Shown here in pieces: positions 8,079 through 16,681 of a stretch of DNA of 64,000 nucleotides. Within the stretch, counting starts at the first letter, position 1; every line of letters starts with the position of its first letter. The notes beneath the pieces are model-generated. The model had not been told where the DNA came from. It saw only the letters and a list, made by a program, of their open reading frames with translations, and did no database searches. Made by a program: the position numbers and the translations under genes. The stretch covers positions 89,018-153,017 of the forward strand of contig CAZHST010000002.1 in the NCBI GenBank assembly GCA_964535215.1. The letters are read 5' to 3'. The DNA comes from JACQHM01 sp964535215 (lineage in GTDB: Bacteria; Methylomirabilota; Methylomirabilia; Methylomirabilales; JACQHM01).

Positions 8079-9881
8079 CTACCAGGCCGTCCCCACGGCC
8101 GCACCCCGGAGGGGCTCCTCCGGCTCCAGGCCCTCCTGCTCGGCCAGCCAGAGCGTCCGATAGAGTCCCTCCTCCCTCAGCAGCTCCTCGTGGGTCCCGG
8201 CCTGGACAATCCGCTCGCCGTGGAGGACGAGGATGCGGTCGGCATCCCTGATGGATGAAAGGCGGTGGGTGACGATGATCGTCGTCCGTCCCTCCATGAG
8301 ACGCTTCAGGGCCTGGCGGACTCTAGCCTCGGACAGCCAATCCAGGGAAGAGGTGGCCTCATCCAAGATGAGGACCCGAGGGGCCTGGAGGATCGCCCGG
8401 GCGATGGCCACCCGCTGCCTCTCCCCTCCCGAAAGCTTCAGGCCCCTCTCGCCAACGACGGTCCTGTACCCCTCCGGCAGAGCCTCGATGAAATCATGGA
8501 TGGCGGCGGCCTTGGCGGCGGCGATCACCTCCTCCCGGGTTGCCTCCCCCCTCCCGTACCGGATGTTCTCCTCAATGGTTGCGTGGAACAGGAAGGTCTC
8601 CTGCCCGATCACGGCCACATGGCGCCGGAGGGAGGCGAGGGAGAGATCCCGAAGATCCCGGCCGCCGATCTCAATGGAGCCGCTTAAAGGATCGTAAAAT
8701 CTTAGGAGAAGATCCACGAGGCTGCTCTTCCCCGAGCCGCTTAGGCCCACGATGGCAACGGTGCTCCCGGGGGGGATGACGAAGGAGAGATCCTTCAAGA
8801 TGAACTCCCCCGGCGCGTAAGCAAAGGAGACGTGTTTGAAGACGATCTCCGCCGGGGCGTCTTCCAGGGGAAGGGCCTCCTTCCTCTCGACGACCTCTGG
8901 CCTGACCTCGAACAGCTCGAGGACCCGGGTCACGGAGATCCTGGCCCGCTGGAGACCAAGGTAGAGGTCCAACAAGCTCTGAAAGGGGCCGAAGACCCGG
9001 GCCTGATACGCGGTGAAGGCCACCAGGGCCCCGACGGTCATCCCTCCCGTGAGAACCAGATGCCCTCCGTAAAGGAAGGTAAGGGCGGTGCTGGCCGTGA
9101 GGAGGAGGCCGGGGATTCCCCCGGCAACGGAGGAAGTAACCTGGTACCGGAGGAGGGTCCTGATCACCCCCCTCGATTTCCCGACGAACCTCTCCACCTC
9201 ATCCCTTTCTGCCCCGAAGGCCTGGATGACCTTTACACCGCTTAACCGTTCGACCAGGAAGCCGGCAAGATCGGCGTTTTGATCCCGGATGGCCCTGGCG
9301 AGGGCTTCGACCTTCGGGCGGAAAGACTTCAGGGTCAGAAGGGCCAACGGGAGGAAGACCAGGCTGATGAGCGTGAGCCTCCAGTTGAGCCAGACCAGGA
9401 AGCCTCCTGTCCCGACCAGGGTGAGGAAAGAGAGGACGAAGTTGAAGAGGACATCTGTCGCCACCCGCTGGACCTCGGCCATGTCCGTGTTGATCCGGGA
9501 GAGGATCTCCCCCAGCTTGGTCTGGGCATAAAACCTTGGCGAGAGCGTGAGGAGGTGGCGGTAGAGGTGAAGGCGCATCTGCAAGAGGATCTCGGCGGCG
9601 ATCCGGGTGTAGAGGAAGCTGTTGAAGGCGCCGGCAAGGGTGGCCAGGGCCCTGACAAAGACCATGGCCACGACCAAAACCAGCAACAGCCGCCCGTCCC
9701 CCTTGAGGAGGGCATCGTCAATCAGGAGCTTGGTGAAGAGAGGGGTGGCCAACCCCAGGAGGATACTGACGGAGGAGAGGCCGAGGACGAGGAGAAGTCC
9801 CAGGGCGTGGGGCCTGACGAAGGAGAAGGGTTTCAGTCCCTGAACCGTTCCCATATCCCTTCGCCCGTCAAAGCCTTTCAA
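8079..9881 (-). CDS. qhpF: ABC exporter (fused permease-ATPase) of the qhp operon (QhpF)
   Basis: A 600-aa half-transporter. An N-terminal six-helix exporter domain spans about residues 20-320. A nucleotide-binding domain follows, with Walker A GLSGSGKSS near 376, signature LSGGERQRVAIA, Walker B VLILDEATSSLD and switch His in IVTHRLSS. QhpF is assigned to export of processed QhpC to the periplasm. There is no peptidase C39 domain, as expected when QhpE does the cleavage. The longest start is TTG (9881) with AGGGATCG before it, overlapping qhpG by 14 bp. ATG at 9854 is an alternative with a closer Shine-Dalgarno. Without the qhp context it would be called a lipid A/drug ABC exporter. Confidence 0.9.
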   Translation of the reverse strand: MKGFDGRRDMGTVQGLKPFSFVRPHALGLLLVLGLSSVSILLGLATPLFTKLLIDDALLKGDGRLLLVLVVAMVFVRALATLAGAFNSFLYTRIAAEILLQMRLHLYRHLLTLSPRFYAQTKLGEILSRINTDMAEVQRVATDVLFNFVLSFLTLVGTGGFLVWLNWRLTLISLVFLPLALLTLKSFRPKVEALARAIRDQNADLAGFLVERLSGVKVIQAFGAERDEVERFVGKSRGVIRTLLRYQVTSSVAGGIPGLLLTASTALTFLYGGHLVLTGGMTVGALVAFTAYQARVFGPFQSLLDLYLGLQRARISVTRVLELFEVRPEVVERKEALPLEDAPAEIVFKHVSFAYAPGEFILKDLSFVIPPGSTVAIVGLSGSGKSSLVDLLLRFYDPLSGSIEIGGRDLRDLSLASLRRHVAVIGQETFLFHATIEENIRYGRGEATREEVIAAAKAAAIHDFIEALPEGYRTVVGERGLKLSGGERQRVAIARAILQAPRVLILDEATSSLDWLSEARVRQALKRLMEGRTTIIVTHRLSSIRDADRILVLHGERIVQAGTHEELLREEGLYRTLWLAEQEGLEPEEPLRGAAVGTAW

Positions 9882-11364
9882 CGATCCCTAACGAGAGGAG
9901 ACGGTGCAAGGCTCCGTAAACGTACCCCGGGTTCAAAGACGGATCAGTCCGGAGAAGAAAGCGCTGAACCCCCTCCATGACCGTCGGCGAGTCCCCCAAG
10001 AGGTCCAGAAGCTCGGGGACACAAATGGTCCCCCAGTAGCGAACGCCCCGTACATTCCCTGGAACGACGACAACCTCCTGGACCTCGATGAACTCCCCCT
10101 CCAAGACCGGACGATGGACCACCCGGATCCCTCGGCCGGGTCGGATCCGGTCATAAGGGTGGAGGGGGGCCGGCTCACCACCCCTGAAATCAGAAGGTGA
10201 CTTGCCCGCCGCAGACCCCTCCGAGGGTCCCGCCCGGGCTTTCCAGAAAGCCTGCTCAGCCCAACGGGTCTCCTGAGCGTACTGGCGGTGGAGGGCCTGA
10301 AGGTGGGTGGCAAAAACCCCCTGCTCCCGCTCCTGATAGAACCGGAAAGCCGCCTCGGTGTGGGAAGGCCGGGCAAAACTGGTATGGACCACCACGGAAG
10401 CGGCCAGGGCTGAACCGATGGCCTTCTGCACCCCCTGCCCGCTCAAGGGATCCAGCTCCGACGAGGCGTCGCCCACGAGGATCCATCCAGGCCCGATGGA
10501 AGAGGCGGCGATCCGTGGCGTGGCGTCAAAGACCCCTACCTGAGAGGGGGGGGTGAACGATGAGACGGTGGCCCGGATGTAATGACTGGAGGAGATGCTC
10601 TGCAAGTAGAACTCCAAGAGGGACTTGGTCCCCCGGGTGCGGAGGGCCTCTGGGCCGGTCATAAAGGTGAGGTTGGCCTGCCCCCTTGGCAGGGGTGCAA
10701 AGGAGAGCCAGCCGTTTTCGAGGGCCTCGATCATGAAATCCCCCTGACCCTCAGATCCCCGGGACCGCCAGTATCCGACCACCCCCACCAGGCGAGGTGG
10801 ACAGGTCCTGTAGGTGGTGAGCCGGCCTCCCAGCCTCCGCCGCCGCCCGGTGGCGTCAGCGATCCACCTCCCCGAGACCCTTCTCTGCCCATGGGTCGAG
10901 GTGGAAAAGGTCACCTGCCACGAATCGCCCGACACCCGGCGAAACTCTTGCAGGGTAGCACCGCCGAAGACCACCACACCGGTCTGAGAAGCCTTCTGGC
11001 GCAGGGCCCGGTCAAAGGCTGAACGATCCACCTGGTAGGCACGAACCCGCCCCTCGGGGGTGAATGGGACCCGCACCATCTCCCGGGTTCCCCAGCACAC
11101 CAGGTGGCCGGTCGTTGGAAGGGCCATCGGGGGAGACCAGTCCAGGTCCACACCGGCATGGGAAAGGAGCAGGGGGACCGAGGGCGAGAGCGTTTCGCCA
11201 ACAGAGATGGGGGCTTCGCCGTTGGAGCCGTTTCCTTCCCGATCGTCCCTTCGGTCGAGCAGGCAGACCTGATAGCCGAGGCGAGCCAGCCGTGTGGCCA
11301 GCACGGAGCCGGCCGGCCCACCCCCCACGACGAGGACATCAAAGTCCCTCTCCGGGATGCTCAG
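9868..11364 (-). CDS. qhpG: FAD-dependent monooxygenase for Trp hydroxylation in QhpC (QhpG)
   Basis: A flavoprotein of about 498 aa with an N-terminal dinucleotide fold (DVLVVGGGPAGS, about residues 9-20) and the second FAD motif ILVGDASSELDPLSGQG. This resembles the tryptophan halogenase / PHBH-like class. QhpG is known to hydroxylate the crosslinked Trp of QhpC, a step toward the quinone. The frame is open to an ATG at 11448, but that would overlap qhpD by 88 bp. A CTG at 11364 lies 7 nt after GGAAGGAGG and forms a CTGA overlap with the qhpD stop, and the fold begins directly after it. No GTG or TTG occurs between. CTG is therefore the preferred, though unproven, start. Confidence 0.88.
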   Translation of the reverse strand: MSIPERDFDVLVVGGGPAGSVLATRLARLGYQVCLLDRRDDREGNGSNGEAPISVGETLSPSVPLLLSHAGVDLDWSPPMALPTTGHLVCWGTREMVRVPFTPEGRVRAYQVDRSAFDRALRQKASQTGVVVFGGATLQEFRRVSGDSWQVTFSTSTHGQRRVSGRWIADATGRRRRLGGRLTTYRTCPPRLVGVVGYWRSRGSEGQGDFMIEALENGWLSFAPLPRGQANLTFMTGPEALRTRGTKSLLEFYLQSISSSHYIRATVSSFTPPSQVGVFDATPRIAASSIGPGWILVGDASSELDPLSGQGVQKAIGSALAASVVVHTSFARPSHTEAAFRFYQEREQGVFATHLQALHRQYAQETRWAEQAFWKARAGPSEGSAAGKSPSDFRGGEPAPLHPYDRIRPGRGIRVVHRPVLEGEFIEVQEVVVVPGNVRGVRYWGTICVPELLDLLGDSPTVMEGVQRFLLRTDPSLNPGYVYGALHRLLSLGIVERL

Positions 11365-12794
11365 TTCAGCTCCTCCTTCCTCGGGCTGATCACGTTCTCG
11401 ATGAACCCCGGGTTCTTCTCGTTGAGGGTCACATAAGCCTTGACGCACATCTCCGTCCAGGCCCTGATCCAGTCACAGTAGTGGAGGACAGGGGCCCTGA
11501 AGTCGCCCTCCCGGACAAAAGACTCATGGTGGCACCCACCGGCGCAGAGGAACTTGGCCCAGCAGCTTCTGCACGGCTCCCCCTTCTTCTCCAGGTGGAC
11601 AGCCTCCAGGAACGTCCGCTGCTTCTCCAAGTCCAGGCCGTCGAAGAGGCTGCCCAGCTTGAACTCCTTCTCTTCCGTGAAGCGGTGACAGACATAGAGA
11701 TCGCCGTTCACGCCGACGCTTAAGAGGCCCAAGGCCGCCCCACACGGGAACGGCTTGGTCACCCCGCTATGGATCTGCTGCAGCTCGTTCGTCAGGTTCG
11801 CGAAGCCAAAGTACTCGTTCCTCATGGCCTTCTCAAGGTAGATCTCGGTAAGCTCCTGGAACTCGGCCAAGAGGTGCTCCATATCATCAGCCGAAAGGGC
11901 GTAGGCGCTATCCGATGAGGTGACCGGAGCAATCCCGACCTCGTAGAACCCGAGGTCCAGGAGGTGGGCCACGATCCCCTTCACATCATGCTTCCCCCTG
12001 GTCAGGGTGACGCGGGCTGCCACCGGCTTCGTCCTGTGGAGCTGAAGGAGCCTCTTTACCTTGGGGAGGATCACCTCATAGGAGCCCTTGCCGCTCCCAA
12101 CGAAGGTTCTGATCTTGTCGTGGACCTCCTTTGGCCCATCCAGGCTGACCGATACCCCGATGGCGTTCTCGGCGAGGAACCGGATCTTCTCCTCGGATAG
12201 GAGGGTGCCGTTCGTCGTCATGCTGAACTCGACCCGCTTCCCGAACCGCTCCCCTACCTTCCTGGCATATTCCACCGTGGGAACGATCACGTGGAAGGCC
12301 ATGAGGGGCTCCCCGCCAAACAAGGTCACGTTCACCTCCCTGCTGTCCCCCGAATTCTCCAAGAGGAAGTCGATCCCTTCCCTCGCGACCTCCAGGCTCA
12401 TGAAGGCCTTCCCGACACCGTAGTCCCCCCCTTTCGCGAAGCAGTAGCCACAGGTGAGGTTGCAAGAATAGGCGAGGTTCAGGACGATGGTCTGAAGGGG
12501 GATGGGGAGGGACGGCATCCGGGGAGCCGGGGCGATCGTGACCAGAGGGGAGGTCCCCAGAACCCCCAGCTTCTCCAGTTCCTCGATGGCCTCGGCCACC
12601 TCCCCCGGGCTGGAGCCGTTGGTGACAGCCCTCACAATGTGATCGGCGGGGGTCCCAGGGTTCTTTCTCACAAAGTCCACAATGTCGGCCGAGACCCTGT
12701 CCAGCTCGAAGACGGCGCCCCCGGCAACGAGCATAAGGTACCGTCTCCCCTGGATGGTGAAATCGTGACTTTGGGTCACGTATAATGTCTTCAT
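11361..12794 (-). CDS. qhpD: Radical SAM/SPASM peptide maturase forming QhpC thioether crosslinks (QhpD)
   Basis: A 477-aa radical SAM enzyme. Residues 1-95 resemble a peptide-recognition (PqqD-like) region. The 4Fe-4S motif is C111-x3-C115-x2-C118 (YSCNLTCGYC), followed by GGEP. The C-terminal SPASM region is cysteine-rich (CGAALGLLSVGVNGDLYVC, CRSCWAKFLCAGGCHHES, HYCDW) and should bind auxiliary Fe-S clusters. QhpD installs the Cys-to-Asp/Glu thioether bonds in QhpC. It is the first gene of the operon here, with 121 bp of upstream intergenic DNA, and ends in a 4-bp overlap with qhpG. The immediate presence of a perfect QhpC substrate makes the assignment firm. Confidence 0.94.
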   Translation of the reverse strand: MKTLYVTQSHDFTIQGRRYLMLVAGGAVFELDRVSADIVDFVRKNPGTPADHIVRAVTNGSSPGEVAEAIEELEKLGVLGTSPLVTIAPAPRMPSLPIPLQTIVLNLAYSCNLTCGYCFAKGGDYGVGKAFMSLEVAREGIDFLLENSGDSREVNVTLFGGEPLMAFHVIVPTVEYARKVGERFGKRVEFSMTTNGTLLSEEKIRFLAENAIGVSVSLDGPKEVHDKIRTFVGSGKGSYEVILPKVKRLLQLHRTKPVAARVTLTRGKHDVKGIVAHLLDLGFYEVGIAPVTSSDSAYALSADDMEHLLAEFQELTEIYLEKAMRNEYFGFANLTNELQQIHSGVTKPFPCGAALGLLSVGVNGDLYVCHRFTEEKEFKLGSLFDGLDLEKQRTFLEAVHLEKKGEPCRSCWAKFLCAGGCHHESFVREGDFRAPVLHYCDWIRAWTEMCVKAYVTLNEKNPGFIENVISPRKEELN

Positions 12795-12869
12795 GGCCCC
12801 CCCAACTTAAGCTGAGCCCCCGCCTTCCCTTGCCCGTCGGAACAGAGACCCCCCTTTCAAGATGGGCAG

Positions 12870-12899
12870 GTCCTACCATAATCCTGATATCTTTGTCAA
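12870..12899 (-). promoter_or_regulatory. Candidate qhp operon promoter
   Basis: In the only sizeable gap upstream of qhpD, the minus strand has a perfect -35 TTGACA (12899-12894) in an AT-rich island. The best -10 at 17-18 bp spacing (around TAGGAC, 12875-12870) is poor, so an activator may be needed. In Paracoccus the operon is controlled by an AraC-type regulator, QhpR; no regulator gene is present in this window. Confidence 0.35.
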
Positions 12900-12915
12900 G
12901 AAATTTGTCCTTGGG

Positions 12916-13671
12916 TCAGAGCTCGGTTGCCTCGCCCAGGTAGGCGCGGACCACATCAGGGTGAGATTGGACGGAAGACGGCGTCCCCTCAGCGAGCTTC
13001 ACCCCGTGATCAAAGGCGACCATCCGATCCGAGACCTTCGAGGCGATCCGGAGGTCATGCTCCACCAGGAGGATTGTGACGTGAAACCTCCCCCGGATCT
13101 CCCCGATCCGGTAGGCGAACTCCTCCCTCTCCTCGGCGGTCAAGCCCGAGATCGGCTCATCCAGGAGGAGGAGCCTGGGCTCCAGGGCCAGGGCCCGCCC
13201 CAGCTCCACCCTCTTCTGGATGCCAAAGGGACAATCGGCTACCCGCACCTTCCGGTAGGGCTCGAGGTCCAGGAACTCGATGATCTCCTCCACAACGAGG
13301 CGGTGGCGGACCTCCTCGTCCCGGATCCTGAAGAGGGCATAGAGGAAGTTTTTGCGAAAGTGGATATGGCGTCCGACGAGGAGGTTGTCCAAAACGCTCA
13401 GGCTTGGAAAGAGTCGCACATTCTGAAAGGTCCGGGCAATCCCTAAAGAGGCAATGGCATCGGGGGAAAGGCCCAGGAGGCTCCTCCCCTGGAAGAGGAT
13501 CGTTCCCCGATCCGGGCGGTAAAGGCCGGAGATACAGTTAAAGAGGGTCGTCTTGCCGGACCCGTTCGGGCCGATGACGGCGAGGATCTCCCCCTCCTGG
13601 GCCTTTAAGTCAACCCCGTCTAAAGCCCGGATCCCCCCAAAGGTCACGGTCAGACCCTCGATGGTCAACAT
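12916..13671 (-). CDS. livG: LIV-type ABC transporter ATP-binding protein (LivG-like)
   Basis: A 251-aa ATPase with Walker A GPNGSGKTT (about residues 33-41), the Q-loop ARTFQNVRLFP typical of LivG, a non-canonical signature region (FGIQKRVELGRALALEP), Walker B RLLLLDEPISGL and an H-loop in LVEHDLR. It should energise uptake with the LivH/LivM permeases and LivF encoded upstream. It is the last gene of the cluster, 10 bp after the binding-protein gene. Family members import branched-chain amino acids, amides, urea or carboxylates; the co-encoded acyl-CoA enzymes favour a carboxylate here. The signature motif departs from LSGGQ, which can occur in LivG, but makes the pairing with LivF relevant. 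Confidence 0.9.
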   Translation of the reverse strand: MLTIEGLTVTFGGIRALDGVDLKAQEGEILAVIGPNGSGKTTLFNCISGLYRPDRGTILFQGRSLLGLSPDAIASLGIARTFQNVRLFPSLSVLDNLLVGRHIHFRKNFLYALFRIRDEEVRHRLVVEEIIEFLDLEPYRKVRVADCPFGIQKRVELGRALALEPRLLLLDEPISGLTAEEREEFAYRIGEIRGRFHVTILLVEHDLRIASKVSDRMVAFDHGVKLAEGTPSSVQSHPDVVRAYLGEATEL

Positions 13672-13681
13672 CCCTGGAGCG

Positions 13682-14857
13682 TTAAAAGTGGGGTGGAAAG
13701 AGCTGATAGCCGGTCACCGGGACGTACCTCCCCTTCTCCGCCCGCATGAGGCGGACGGCATTCAGCCCGTGGTGGCGGGTGGGGCCGAAGGTGATAGGGG
13801 CCCCAAGGCCTTCCGGCCGCCAGTCCTTAAGCGTCTCCAGGGCCTGGATGAATCGCTCCCGGGTGAGGTCCCGCCCGGCCCGCCTCAGGCCCTCCACCAC
13901 CGTCATCATGGTAATGGCCCCGAAGACGCCGAAGTTCTCCCGCCCTCTGATCCGCGGCTCATACTTGACGAGGATCTCGGCCACCCGGTTGGCCTCGGGG
14001 TCGGTTCCAACGATGCTCCCCGTGACGTCGACGTAGACCCCCTCCCACAGATCCCCGGCTACCTGGAACATCAGGGGATCCCCCAGGGTGAAGGAGCTTA
14101 AGATCTTGGGGCGGTAGCCAACCTTGGCCATCTCCTTCAGGATCAGCGCCCCCTGAGCCGGGGTGGTGTAGAGGATGACAGCCTCGGCCCCCGATTCCTT
14201 CAGTTTCAAGGCATGGGTTCGGAACTCCCGCTCGGCCAGCTCGTAGGGGACCTCCGCCTCAAGCTCCGCCTTCCCAACCTTGCCGAGGCCCCGCCGGACG
14301 CCTTCCAACCCCCCTCGTCCGTACTCGTCGTTCTGGTAGAAGACGGCCACCCTCCTGACCTTCAGCTCCTGAAGGGCATACGTCGCCAGAAACTCCCCCT
14401 CATCGGTGTAATCAGGGTACTGGGCGAAGATGTAACGGAGCCGCTCCTTCGGGTACCCCTTCCACATCCGAACGTTCCCGTACGGGTAGACGAAGGGGAT
14501 CTGGCCCTCGGTTAAGGTGTCCCGGATGGCGTGGATCACTGCCGTCCCGACCTGACCGGCCCAGGCGAAGACCTCGTCCTTCACCTCCTTGACGTTGGCC
14601 ACCGCCCGACCCGGGTTATAGGCATCGTCCTTGATGACCACCCGGATCTTCCGCCCGTGGACCCCCCCTTGATCGTTGATGTACTTGGCCCAGGCCTCCA
14701 TCCCCAGGGCCGTCGTCCCCCAGGCCGCCGCCGGGCCGGAAAGGGGCGTGCTCGTCCCGATAACCACCTCCTTCTCCGTCACCCCGGGCTCGGCCAGGGC
14801 GATGGAGGCGAGACCCAGAAGGCTCAACAAGAAGCTTCCAATCCACCGGACCTGCAT
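13682..14857 (-). CDS. livK: LIV-type periplasmic substrate-binding protein
   Basis: A 391-aa secreted type-I periplasmic binding protein. A signal peptide covers about residues 1-19 (FLLSLLGLASIALAEPG), followed by the typical opening EVVIGTSTPLSGPAAAWG and an alternating alpha/beta two-lobe pattern. It binds the ligand and delivers it to LivHM. The start is ATG at 14857 with AAAGGAGGGAGTA directly upstream; a longer in-frame start at 14920 would bury the signal peptide. It lies between the acyl-CoA dehydrogenase and livG. Its C-terminal third has a decayed duplicate at 21165-21380. No lipobox cysteine is seen. Confidence 0.92.
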   Translation of the reverse strand: MQVRWIGSFLLSLLGLASIALAEPGVTEKEVVIGTSTPLSGPAAAWGTTALGMEAWAKYINDQGGVHGRKIRVVIKDDAYNPGRAVANVKEVKDEVFAWAGQVGTAVIHAIRDTLTEGQIPFVYPYGNVRMWKGYPKERLRYIFAQYPDYTDEGEFLATYALQELKVRRVAVFYQNDEYGRGGLEGVRRGLGKVGKAELEAEVPYELAEREFRTHALKLKESGAEAVILYTTPAQGALILKEMAKVGYRPKILSSFTLGDPLMFQVAGDLWEGVYVDVTGSIVGTDPEANRVAEILVKYEPRIRGRENFGVFGAITMMTVVEGLRRAGRDLTRERFIQALETLKDWRPEGLGAPITFGPTRHHGLNAVRLMRAEKGRYVPVTGYQLFPPHF

Positions 14858-14879
14858 CCTTACTCCCTCCTTTCGAGGT

Positions 14880-16661
14880 TTAAACCCGATAGTCCTCCGC
14901 TTCGAGGAGCCGCCCTGCAATGGCCCGCTTGGCCGCTATCGTATTGAGCGGGGAACGGCGGAGGAGGGCCCGAAGGGCCGCAAGCTGGGTCTTCAGCTCG
15001 TCCCCCTTGAGGATGGCCGCCAGGATGCCCTTGGCCAACCCCTCGATCCGCTCCAACCCCTCGAAGACGAGGACGCGGGCCATTTCCACCTTCATCCGGG
15101 CCTTCGCCTCCCCATCCCGGGTCAGGGTCTTCAGGGCCCGGAGGAGGGAAGACTCCATGGCGAAGACCTCGATCACCATGTCGCTGAAGTCGGCGAGGAT
15201 CTCCTCTTCCTCCCGGAGCTTTTCCCCATGCCGCTGAAAGGCCAGACCGGCGACGAGGAGGGCTGCCTTCTTGGCCCGCCCGAGAAGCCCCCGCTCCAAA
15301 GAGAGCGGGGTCCCCGACGCGGCCTCGAGGGGGCGGAGGGCGAGGAGTTCCTGAGGAAGCTGCTTCAGGACCGGAAGAAGCGGAAGTTCTCCCTTGCCCG
15401 CCCGCTTGATCAGCAGATCGGGGATCAGGAGGCGGTTGATCTCGTTCGTCCCCTCCCAGATCCGGTTGATCCTGGCGTCCCGGTAAGCCCGGGCAGCCGG
15501 GTACTCCTCGATGTAACCGTACCCTCCAAAGATCTGGACCATCTCGTCCACGACGAAGTCCAAGGCCTCAGAGCCGTAGATCTTATCCATCGAGCACTCG
15601 ATGGCGTACTCGGCAATCGCCCTGGCGGTCTCCTTCCCGGCCTCTTCGGCGGTCAGGTTGAGGCCCTTCAGGACCTGATCGATCAGTCCGGCCGTCCGGT
15701 AGATCATGCTCTCGGCGGCATAGGTCTTCAGGGCCATCTCGGCCAGCTTCCGTTGGATCAGGCCAAAGTCGGCAATCGGCTTCCCGAACTGGACCCGCTG
15801 CTTGGCATACCGGATCGCCTCTTTAAGGGCAACCTTGCAGCTCCCAAGGCAAGAGGCCCCCAGCTTCAGGCGGCCGATGTTCAACGTGTTGAAGGCAACG
15901 ATGTGGCCCCGGCCGACCTCCCCCAAGACGTTTTCCACGGGGACCCTGACCCCTTCGAAGACCACGCTCCTCGTGGAGGAGCCCTTCATCCCCATCTTCT
16001 TCTCCTCAGGGCCTAACGAGACCCCTTCACCCCGCCTTTCCACGAGGAAAGCCGTGAAGTGCTCCCCATCCACCTTGGCGTAGGTGATGAAGAAGTCGGC
16101 GAAACCGGCGTTGGTCGTGAATTGCTTCCGACCGTGTAAGATGTAGAAGCGCCCATCGGGACTCAACACCGCCCGGGTCTTGGCGGCCAGGGCATCGGAG
16201 CCGGAACCGGGCTCCGTCAGGGCGTAGGCCCCGAACCGTTCGCCGGTGGCCACGGCGGGGAGGTACTTCCCTTTCTGGGCCCTCGTCCCAAAGTAGACGA
16301 TGGGGAGGGAGCCGATGACCGTGTGGACGCTGTAGGCCGTGGAGAAGGAGCCGACTCCTCCGATCTTCTCCTTGATCAAGGTGGAGGTAATGAGGTCCAA
16401 ACCCAACCCTCCATACGCTTCGGGGATATCAATGGCCAGGAGCCCCAGGGATCCCGCCTTCCGCAAAAGCTCCTCGGTGACCCCTGGCTTCTTCTCCTCG
16501 ATCTCCTCAGCCCGCGGCCTCACCTCCCGCTCGAGGAACTCCTCAGCGGTCTTTCCCATCATGAGCTGCGCTTCGGTGAACTCCTCAGGGGTGAAGACCT
16601 GGGAGGGATCAACCTCCCCCAAGAGGAACCCCCCACCCTTTAGGACCACGACTGGCGGCAT
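14880..16661 (-). CDS. Acyl-CoA dehydrogenase, long form with C-terminal extension (VLCAD/ACAD9-like)
   Basis: A 593-aa flavoenzyme, about 200 residues longer than short/medium-chain acyl-CoA dehydrogenases. Family blocks in order: AYGGLGLD, YALTEPGSGSDA (FAD-binding signature), RKQFTTNAGFADFF, RVQFGKPIADFGLIQ, QIFGGYGYIEEYPAARAYRD and RIWEGTNEINR. In the last block the Glu corresponds to the catalytic base of MCAD. The extra helical C-terminal domain (about 400-593) resembles very-long-chain enzymes. It catalyses alpha,beta-desaturation of an acyl-CoA using FAD, passing electrons to ETF. The ATG follows AGGAGGAGGTC. Its position inside the transporter operon suggests it acts on the imported, CoA-activated substrate. 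Confidence 0.9.
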   Translation of the reverse strand: MPPVVVLKGGGFLLGEVDPSQVFTPEEFTEAQLMMGKTAEEFLEREVRPRAEEIEEKKPGVTEELLRKAGSLGLLAIDIPEAYGGLGLDLITSTLIKEKIGGVGSFSTAYSVHTVIGSLPIVYFGTRAQKGKYLPAVATGERFGAYALTEPGSGSDALAAKTRAVLSPDGRFYILHGRKQFTTNAGFADFFITYAKVDGEHFTAFLVERRGEGVSLGPEEKKMGMKGSSTRSVVFEGVRVPVENVLGEVGRGHIVAFNTLNIGRLKLGASCLGSCKVALKEAIRYAKQRVQFGKPIADFGLIQRKLAEMALKTYAAESMIYRTAGLIDQVLKGLNLTAEEAGKETARAIAEYAIECSMDKIYGSEALDFVVDEMVQIFGGYGYIEEYPAARAYRDARINRIWEGTNEINRLLIPDLLIKRAGKGELPLLPVLKQLPQELLALRPLEAASGTPLSLERGLLGRAKKAALLVAGLAFQRHGEKLREEEEILADFSDMVIEVFAMESSLLRALKTLTRDGEAKARMKVEMARVLVFEGLERIEGLAKGILAAILKGDELKTQLAALRALLRRSPLNTIAAKRAIAGRLLEAEDYRV

Positions 16662-16681
16662 GACCTCCTCCTTTTCCTATC

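Noticed and set aside
14676..16016. Long open frame on the plus strand opposite the acyl-CoA dehydrogenase and livK genes
   Set aside because: Composition is shadow-like, with no motifs, and it is antisense to two strongly supported genes. The same applies to the long plus-strand frames opposite clpC (41781-42944) and lysS (45100-46419).
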